DNA of 28,864 nucleotides from an uncultured Phascolarctobacterium sp. (GTDB lineage: Bacteria; Bacillota; Negativicutes; Acidaminococcales; Acidaminococcaceae): NCBI GenBank assembly GCA_900553055.1, contig USBV01000002.1, positions 1 through 28,864 on the forward strand, in the 5' to 3' direction. Positions 23,888 to 28,864 of this stretch are shown piece after piece. The first letter of the stretch is position 1, and each line of letters starts with the position of its first letter. The notes below the pieces were generated by a model, which was not told the DNA's origin, ran no database searches, and worked only from the letters and a program-made list of their open reading frames with translations. Both the position numbers and the translations under genes were made by a program.

Positions 23888-23916
23888 ATTATACCAAAAA
23901 TCTCTAAAAAAGTCAA
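23888..23916 (-). promoter_or_regulatory. Strong promoter of the leader RNA and alpha-CTD operon
   Basis: TTGACT (23911-23916) and TATAAT (23888-23893) are separated by 17 bases, one of the best promoters in the window. Transcription would start near 23881, just before leader copy 1. Confidence 0.88.
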
Positions 23917-24064
23917 ATTCGCCGGCTTTGACAACTCATGCGTGCAAGACACTGGCCAGCTTGTTCATCACAAAAGCTCACCACTCTAAGCTTAATCGTA
24001 CACAACACTAGCATATCCATATCTTGAATTTCACATAGATTATTTAATTTTTTTGAATTTACTC

Positions 24065-24112
24065 TAGACATACGCATCTTATCGTGTTATTATATATTCA
24101 AGAAATCTTGAA
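24065..24112 (+). promoter_or_regulatory. Promoter and palindromic operator of the GGAREGAGR gene
   Basis: TAGACA (24065-24070) and TATTAT (24088-24093) are 17 bases apart. Just downstream, at 24097-24112, lies a perfect 16-bp palindrome-like repeat (TTCAAGA-AA-TCTTGAA), placed where a repressor would block initiation. It diverges from the leader-RNA promoter 150 bases to the left; 23917-24064 shows no gene. Confidence 0.6.
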
Positions 24113-24145
24113 ATTATTAGAAAAGCTAGAAAGGCGGTAGATACT

Positions 24146-24514
24146 ATGACAGAAGAAACTATGAAAAAAACTAATACCCATGGTGGTGCACGCGAGGGCG
24201 CAGGCCGCAAGAAAAGCCTTCCCGACGGAGCAAAACCTTCCACCTTTATCCTCACTGAATACGAAAAAGCCGCAGTTAAAGACTACATTGTTTCCATGCG
24301 TAGAGAAGCTGCTGGCAAGCCCAAAATTTCCATAAACATGGAAGAAGAGCTTTTCAAATTGGCTTTTCAAATGCTCAAGCCCATTGCCGCGACCATGATT
24401 AAAGTCAATGGAGGGAGGCCTTGGGGTAAAATTGAGAAGCTACTAAAAGATGCCGCTGTTATGGCCTTCAAGGATGCGGTATGTGATTATGAGCACGAAC
24501 ACGGATTGAAATAA
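24146..24514 (+). CDS. 122-aa protein with N-terminal GGAREGAGRK motif
   Basis: The product starts with a short hydrophilic stretch and the motif THGGAREGAGRKK (about residues 12-24), an arginine/glycine hook seen at the N-terminus of many small phage and mobile-element proteins that bind nucleic acid. The rest is mostly helical (TEYEKAAVKDYIVSMRREAA, EEELFKLAFQML) and has no family that I recognise. AAGGCGG lies 11 bases before the ATG at 24146. The gene is monocistronic, divergent from the alpha-CTD operon, and may regulate itself through the palindrome at 24097-24112; this is inference. Confidence 0.7.
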   Translation: MTEETMKKTNTHGGAREGAGRKKSLPDGAKPSTFILTEYEKAAVKDYIVSMRREAAGKPKISINMEEELFKLAFQMLKPIAATMIKVNGGRPWGKIEKLLKDAAVMAFKDAVCDYEHEHGLK

Positions 24515-24536
24515 TAAATGCATAGTGAGAGCAGTA

Positions 24537-24567
24537 GAGCCGCCATATTGGGCGGCTCATATTTTAT
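24537..24567 (+). terminator. Terminator after the GGAREGAGR gene
   Basis: A perfect 8-bp stem GAGCCGCC (24537-24544) and GGCGGCTC (24551-24558) is followed by ATATTTTATT. It may also stop transcription of the opposing gene ending at 24593. Confidence 0.85.
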
Positions 24568-24592
24568 TGTAGGAAATTACTACCATTATTTA

Positions 24593-25264
24593 CTAAACAA
24601 TTTCACAATCACAAAATTGAAGCCTTACCCAAGCTCCATCCTCAAATTTAGCCACTAATTCTTGTTCGCTATCATAAATATGCATAACCGTACCTATATC
24701 AATAGCGCCATTTTTTACATCATAGGATCTAATCTTATCACCCACTTTAAACACAATCTTTTTTCCATCAATAATGGCATGTATTAATCGAGAAATTTTG
24801 GGAACAGCCTCAACAGGTATAGCCAATCCCTGTCGTGTTGTATTGTTATATTTATAAAGGAAAATGTACTTATACTTTTTCCATAATGTCCTATGAACTT
24901 CTATCGTATAAGTTGGCTTTAAAATATATTTGGCTAAAAACAACCTTTTATCGAAATAATCATCTTCCCATTCAACCACTCCACTATCTTTTAGTAATAA
25001 AAAACTACTAAACTCAAAATCATTTGACGAAACCCAGTAGACAGGAAGAGCAATTGCCTGATTGGACAGAGGAGATCTTTTATGAAGGTATACAAAATCT
25101 AGACCATCTTTACTGGTCTTATATACCCAAATATGAAAGTCAGAACTCACAGCAACAGTACCATATAGTTCTTCGGTATCCCAAAACTTAACATTCGCTT
25201 GCTTATATTGGCTGTTTTTATAAAATTGTGACAGTTTTTCTGCAAGACTAGAATTGAAAATCAT
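24593..25264 (-). CDS. 223-aa protein with two copies of an unknown strand-rich module
   Basis: I recognise no family, but the protein has visible internal structure. Residues 43-78 (FHIWVYKTS ... IALPVYWV) and 119-154 (YTIEVHRTL ... LAIPVEAV) are two copies of one module, which also occurs in the 88-aa protein at 22977-23243. The last ~55 residues (VGDKIRSYDVKNG ... FEDGAWVRLQF) look like a small SH3-like barrel. The frame extends to GTG at 25280-25282 and ATG at 25277-25279, but GGAGG lies 8 bases before the ATG at 25262-25264, which is chosen. 25265-25391 upstream holds a TATAAT with a weak -35. Confidence 0.65.
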   Translation of the reverse strand: MIFNSSLAEKLSQFYKNSQYKQANVKFWDTEELYGTVAVSSDFHIWVYKTSKDGLDFVYLHKRSPLSNQAIALPVYWVSSNDFEFSSFLLLKDSGVVEWEDDYFDKRLFLAKYILKPTYTIEVHRTLWKKYKYIFLYKYNNTTRQGLAIPVEAVPKISRLIHAIIDGKKIVFKVGDKIRSYDVKNGAIDIGTVMHIYDSEQELVAKFEDGAWVRLQFCDCEIV

Positions 25265-25391
25265 CACCAGCACCTCCATCACTTTTTATGGTTTCATTAT
25301 AAAAAACCTGGAAAATTATGTGGTCACCTAGCGGGCAACATTTTCATACCAGAATACAAGATGCTATGCTACACATTGGTACATATAATAT

Positions 25392-25613
25392 TTACCCAAT
25401 TAATATTTTCTTTAACTGCTCTAATTCCTCCTCATTGAGTGTTATTCCCTTGCCCATCTTCTCATGATTAGGAGCCCATTCACGTAAGTCGTATTTCGGT
25501 GCATTTCCATTGAATGATACTAAATTAAGTTCTTTACGCCATCCCTTTGACTTCTCAGAAATTACACCTATTTCAGCCAAAATTTCAAATGTAAAATCTT
25601 TATTGGTTACCAT
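25392..25613 (-). CDS. PC4/YdbC-like ssDNA-binding protein
   Basis: The 73-residue protein matches the YdbC branch of the PC4 (transcriptional coactivator p15) family along its length: FEILAEIGVISEKSKGWRKE, LNLVSFNGNAPKYDLREW and HEKMGKGITLNEEELEQLKK. These form a strand-rich ssDNA-binding surface followed by a helix and usually act as dimers; a role in replication, repair or transcription of ssDNA regions is assumed for bacterial members. It follows the helicase remnant by 26 bases on the same strand. The start is ATG 25611-25613, with AAAGGTGA upstream. Confidence 0.88.
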   Translation of the reverse strand: MVTNKDFTFEILAEIGVISEKSKGWRKELNLVSFNGNAPKYDLREWAPNHEKMGKGITLNEEELEQLKKILIG

Positions 25614-25639
25614 TTTTCATTATCACCTTTCCTAAATCA

Positions 25640-27391
25640 TTATAAATGCATTACCCAAGAAGGCCTAAATCCAGTGGCTTCACAACCTTCTCTACGGAAC
25701 TTAAAATTTTTGTATTTCCCTAGCTTTATAGCCAAATTGACCTCACCCAGAACCCAGATTTCATCTCCTACTAAACATACTTCAAGGTTTTCTTTCTTTA
25801 ATTCAGAAGCTATTTCCTCAACTCCATTATCGCCAAAAAGATTCAATTGTTCGATATTGTTATTATGAACTTCTTTTTGTTTTTTTCTATTGTTAGTATT
25901 TGACTTTTTGTGTTTAACATCAGATTCCATACTTTTGTCGATTAGAACATCAAGGTTAACCTTGCCATTTTTTCCTAAAAGCTTTTTGATAGAATCGCTA
26001 ACTACAAATCCTTTCTTAATCGCTGATTCTAAAACAGCAATTGCTTCTAATTTTAGGGAATCACGCAAATGTCCACCTTTCAAATCTTTATAAATCTGTG
26101 CTGCAATAGTCTTTTCCTTATCGGTGAGTTTACTAAAAATTGATAACTGAACCCAGATTCCTATTTTGCTATTCTCAAATAATTCTTCTGGAACGATAGT
26201 ATCACCTGTTACTCCATCTACTGATGAAGTAACATTATTAATATCATCATCCTCATCACTATCAGTATTAACTATACTAATAGTTTCATCCTTTTTTTCC
26301 AGGCTACTGTCTTCTTCAACCTCAGTATTACTTAATGGATCTTCCGTTAGTTGCTTCTTCTCTAATAACAAAGAACTTGCTTTCCTTTTTCTCACTAATT
26401 CAGGCCTATCCGCATCCCAATTATTAAGAATCTCAGCAGCTCTAATCTTAATTTCTTCCAAAAGCAATGTTTCATTATCATGGGTATGAGTTATATTGGT
26501 TTCTGGTTCAATACCAAAAGCGGATAGCTTTTGCATCACTGAATTCATAGTATCAACTGGATTACTATAATATTCGCTACCACGAATTCTAATAAATTTC
26601 CAGCCAATTCGTTCTAGTATAGTCTGCCTTTCCATATCTTGGGCTATTTTTTTCTCGCCACGATGGTAGCGTTCTCCATCACACTCAATTGCGATTTTTT
26701 TATTGCCACAAACAGCTACCATATCAATGCGGTATGAGCCAACTTCCCACTGTTGAACGATATTATAACCTTCAGCTATCAGCTTTTTAGCGACACTAAC
26801 CTCAAAAGGAGAATCTGCTTTTTTGGCAATAAACTCGTCCTTACCAATATAAGCTTTTGGATCAGAAATGTAATCTAGAAGTCGTTTACGAATATCACCA
26901 CTTTTAAGATCATTATTTCTATCCAAAGAATGAACAACCCAAAGCTGATCCCTTGCACGGCTTACGGCAACATTATACCGCTTCTTGATTGCATCATTTA
27001 CGCCATCATTTATAGCCCTTAAAGGTCCTTCCGAATCATTGCTATCTACCATGCTTAAAAATATAACATCTCTTTCATCACCTTGGAAATTAGATGCATT
27101 GCCACAAAGCACCTTATGTTTTAGTAACATTGCAGGGCTAATATGGTTTGCTAGATTACTTTGAATAGCATCAGCTTGTTCGTCTCCTAATAATGTTATA
27201 ACGCCAAACGTCTTATTCCGATACTCTTCTCTTTCCATGCAAGCCTTTATTAAAGAAATAATAGCTTTTTGTTCCGAGATGTTGGTTTTTTTTCTTTCAT
27301 CCCTCCGTCCATCTACTCTATAACTAATAGTAAATGGTAATAGCTTACAGTCACTAACATCCCTTAATGGTTTGATTTTACCATCATGAAA
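25640..27391 (-). pseudogene. 5'-truncated SF1 helicase with MTES_1575-type nuclease domain
   Basis: The frame is open from 27391 down to TAA at 25640-25642 and shows the C-terminal part of a much larger helicase. Counting from the internal ATG at 27236-27238, SF1 motif V is QGDERD (52-57), motif VI is VAVSRARDQLWV (90-101), and a nuclease domain of the MTES_1575 type follows, with SPFE (143-146), RIDM (D172) and IECDGERYH (E185, D187). A long acidic linker and a ~60-residue C-terminal domain end it. Family-like sequence continues upstream of the ATG (FHDGKIKPL) until a TAA at 27392-27394, beyond which it is lost: Walker A and the N-terminal helicase half are missing. Translation could restart at 27238 (AAAGG upstream), but the helicase would be inactive. 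Confidence 0.8.
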
Positions 27392-27394
27392 TTA

Positions 27395-28065
27395 TATTTC
27401 CACTTAGCCTAGATTCATCACTGCTTAAGAAGACGTGCCCAAGACTATTGCTGCTCTTTAAAGCAAAACAGATTTCTCTTTTCCCCCAAATAGGGGGGGA
27501 TTGGGGGATAAATAGTTTTTCTTGATCGTGTTTAAACTCGTTTCAAAAATGTTACAACACGCACACTCCATCTTAGTATTTTATCATAAACAACCCTATT
27601 TTAACACCCATGTAACACTTTTTGCACTATTTAGTGTCCATCATTGTAAACTTTGCAGCTTTTACTTCATACGCTTGTAGTCATTAAATATTTCTTAGTT
27701 AAAGAATACCTCACTACTTACTGCTTTTAAGGTCCATTATATTCGACAACTACCAACAACCTTAAGTGTATCACTTCCATGAGCCAGAAGCTGTCGACCA
27801 TCTCTGCCCTACAGCGTAGAAAATGAAATATTTTAGAGAAAAAATATAAACTACACCCTAGAACTTAAATGGTATGTGTTCACTAATAATCATATACTCG
27901 TTATACTGGTGTACAAGTAGTTTTTGTTCGCTCATCAACTACAAATATAGTATATTTTTATCAGTCCAGTGAATATACCGAAAAGAATGTTTGTTTTTAG
28001 TACTCTTTAATAATGGACTTAATCATTCAATAGTGCCCTTAAGCAGCTGTGCTTTACTTACGACA
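27395..28065. other. AT-rich region without a recognised gene
   Basis: About 670 bases lie between the helicase remnant and the rplL terminator. A 50-codon stretch on the minus strand (about 27397-27546) is open without a start codon and reads partly like protein (QSPPIWGKREICFALKSS), but it does not match the missing helicase part. It includes the G/C-run pair CCCCCAAATAGGGGGGG at 27482-27498. The rest is AT-rich without a promoter or hairpin that I trust. Confidence 0.4.
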
Positions 28066-28100
28066 TAAAAAATCCCCCGACTGCAAGCAATCGGGGGATT
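28066..28100 (-). terminator. Terminator after rplL
   Basis: A perfect 9-bp stem ATCCCCCGA (28072-28080) and TCGGGGGAT (28091-28099) with a 10-base loop; on the minus strand six T follow (complement of 28067-28072). Confidence 0.9.
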
Positions 28101-28107
28101 AGTTCGT

Positions 28108-28157
28108 AGTTAATAACTACCAAGTGCTGCTAGCGCAGCGGGTAATTATTTAATTTC
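28108..28157. repeat. 50-bp direct repeat, copy B (rplL 3' end)
   Basis: It covers the last four codons and the 3' untranslated part of rplL and matches 18984-19033 at 49 of 50 positions in the same orientation. It contains a GCTGC/GCAGC stem with GCTA loop and an AGTTA/TAACT repeat. Confidence 0.85.
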
Positions 28158-28418
28158 TACGGTAGCGCCAGCTTCTTCCAGTTTAGCTTTCAGAGCGTCA
28201 GCGTCAGCCTTGGAGATCTTTTCTTTTACAGGAGCGGGAGCGCCGTCAACCAGAGCTTTAGCTTCTTTCAGGCCCAGGCCGGTAGCTTCGCGAACAGCCT
28301 TAATAACGCCGATCTTGGAAGCGCCAGCGGAAGCCAGGATTACGTCGAATTCGGTCTTTTCAGCAGCAGCTTCGCCAGCAGCAGCCGGAGCAGCAGCAGC
28401 AACAGCTACAGGAGCAGC
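28146..28418 (-). CDS. rplL: Ribosomal protein L7/L12, C-terminal 90 residues (cut by a chimeric join)
   Basis: L7/L12 forms the ribosomal stalk that recruits translation factors. Seen here are the Ala-rich hinge ([15 protein letters not shown]) and the complete C-terminal domain, with [40 protein letters not shown] and [21 protein letters not shown] reading to TAA. The N-terminal dimerisation domain (about 30 residues) is missing. The frame continues past 28419 only as antisense of trpB, so the apparent ATG at 28556 is an artefact and should not be used. The repetitive Ala codons are typical of this highly expressed gene. Confidence 0.93.
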   Translation of the reverse strand, partial: AAPVAVAAAAPAAAGEAAAEKTEFDVILASAGASKIGVIKAVREATGLGLKEAKALVDGAPAPVKEKISKADADALKAKLEEAGATVEIK

Positions 28419-28864
28419 ACTTTTTGGAATGGAATGTACAGTATATATGGGTGCTGAAGATATAGAAAGGCAGTCACTTAATGTATTCAGAATGGAAATG
28501 CTCGGTGCAAAAGTACATCCTGTCACAAGTGGAAGTTCAACATTAAAGGATGCCACTAATGAGGCGATAAGAACATGGGCAGAAAGAGCAGAAGATACAT
28601 TTTATATAATCGGTTCAGCAGTAGGTCCTCATCCATATCCTACAATGGTAAGAGATTTCCAGAGAATTATTGGCGATGAAACTAGAAAACAAGTTCTTGA
28701 AAAAGAAGGCAGACTTCCTGACAGAGTATTTGCTTGTGTAGGTGGTGGCTCAAATTCAATAGGTATGTTCTATCCATTTGTTGAAGACAAGAGTGTTGAA
28801 CTTGTAGGTGTTGAGGCTGCCGGTCATGGTATTGAAACTGGCGAACACGCATCAGCATTTAGTG
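28414..28864 (+). CDS. trpB: Tryptophan synthase beta chain, internal fragment, from a different source
   Basis: About 150 codons are open from the join to the right edge, with no start or stop. The product is a clear TrpB interior: [69 protein letters not shown] and the PLP phosphate motif [12 protein letters not shown]. The catalytic lysine lies before the fragment. TrpB replaces serine's hydroxyl by indole in the last step of tryptophan synthesis. The codons are A/T-rich (AGA for Arg, ATA for Ile), unlike the L7/L12 side, so this piece probably comes from another organism or locus. Confidence 0.93.

Noticed and set aside
27397..27546. Open 50-codon stretch upstream of the helicase remnant as its missing part
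   Set aside because: It lies in another frame, has no start codon and does not resemble the helicase sequence expected there.
28146..28556. 136-residue L7/L12-like ORF as a complete protein
   Set aside because: The first ~45 residues are the reverse strand of trpB; the apparent ATG is an artefact of the chimeric join.

Overview
The window is bacterial. It carries a complete Firmicutes-type cell-shape operon (mreB-mreC-mreD-mrdA-rodA behind radC and maf), a group 1 sigma factor, and consensus -35/-10 promoters with strong AGGAGG-type ribosome sites. The gene order, and the gene for a B12-binding-like radical SAM protein of the TIGR03960 type after rodA, point to a Firmicute, possibly one of the Negativicutes from gut. 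That finer placement is inference. The last ~450 bases are foreign to the rest (see below).

Layout. 1-8.9 kb, all on the minus strand: radical SAM protein (cut by the window), rodA, mrdA, mreD, mreC, mreB, radC, maf, an RseC-like membrane protein and two small membrane proteins. 9.1-11.5 kb, plus strand: a phosphoribosyltransferase-domain protein and a CodB-type cytosine permease, a likely base uptake and salvage pair with its own terminator. 11.6-14.6 kb, minus strand: rpoD, whose real start seems to be a non-ATG codon, and a ThiI-like PP-loop protein. 14.8-15.1 kb holds a complete miniature gene that standard gene calling would miss: promoter, ribosome site, 30-codon ORF and terminator, with two 39-bp tandem repeats upstream of the promoter. 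15.4-18.6 kb, minus strand: a PD-(D/E)XK-like nuclease/Schlafen-group-3 helicase (DUF2075) in an operon with a MazG-like pyrophosphohydrolase (a plausible defence pair), and an EFR1-type flavodoxin/ferredoxin.

From about 18.6 kb the sequence becomes AT-richer and accessory in character. It holds a decayed and an intact copy of a 73-aa gene, a YbjN-like gene with an internal stop, a degenerate tRNA-Pro-like gene with a terminator behind a PARG-type ADP-ribose hydrolase, and a large structured RNA. It also holds an operon whose leader has two tandem copies of an RNA predicted to form an H-type pseudoknot plus terminator. The leader controls a free-standing RNA polymerase alpha-CTD protein and two unknown proteins. 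Further on are a PC4/YdbC-like protein, an unknown two-module protein and the 3' two-thirds-of-a-kilobase-plus remnant of a large helicase-nuclease gene. A 50-bp direct repeat (49/50 identical) lies at 18984-19033 and again at 28108-28157, where it covers the 3' end of rplL; this looks like an integration-site duplication around a ~9.1-kb island, although no integrase is visible.

The right end is chimeric. The rplL coding sequence stops matching L7/L12 near 28419, and the rest is an internal piece of trpB on the opposite strand with different codon use. The join has short shared GCAGCA homology and is most simply an assembly artefact. The strongest candidates for something new are the tandem pseudoknot leader with its alpha-CTD operon, the miniature gene at 14.9 kb, the PARG plus tRNA-like pair, and the nuclease-helicase/MazG pair.
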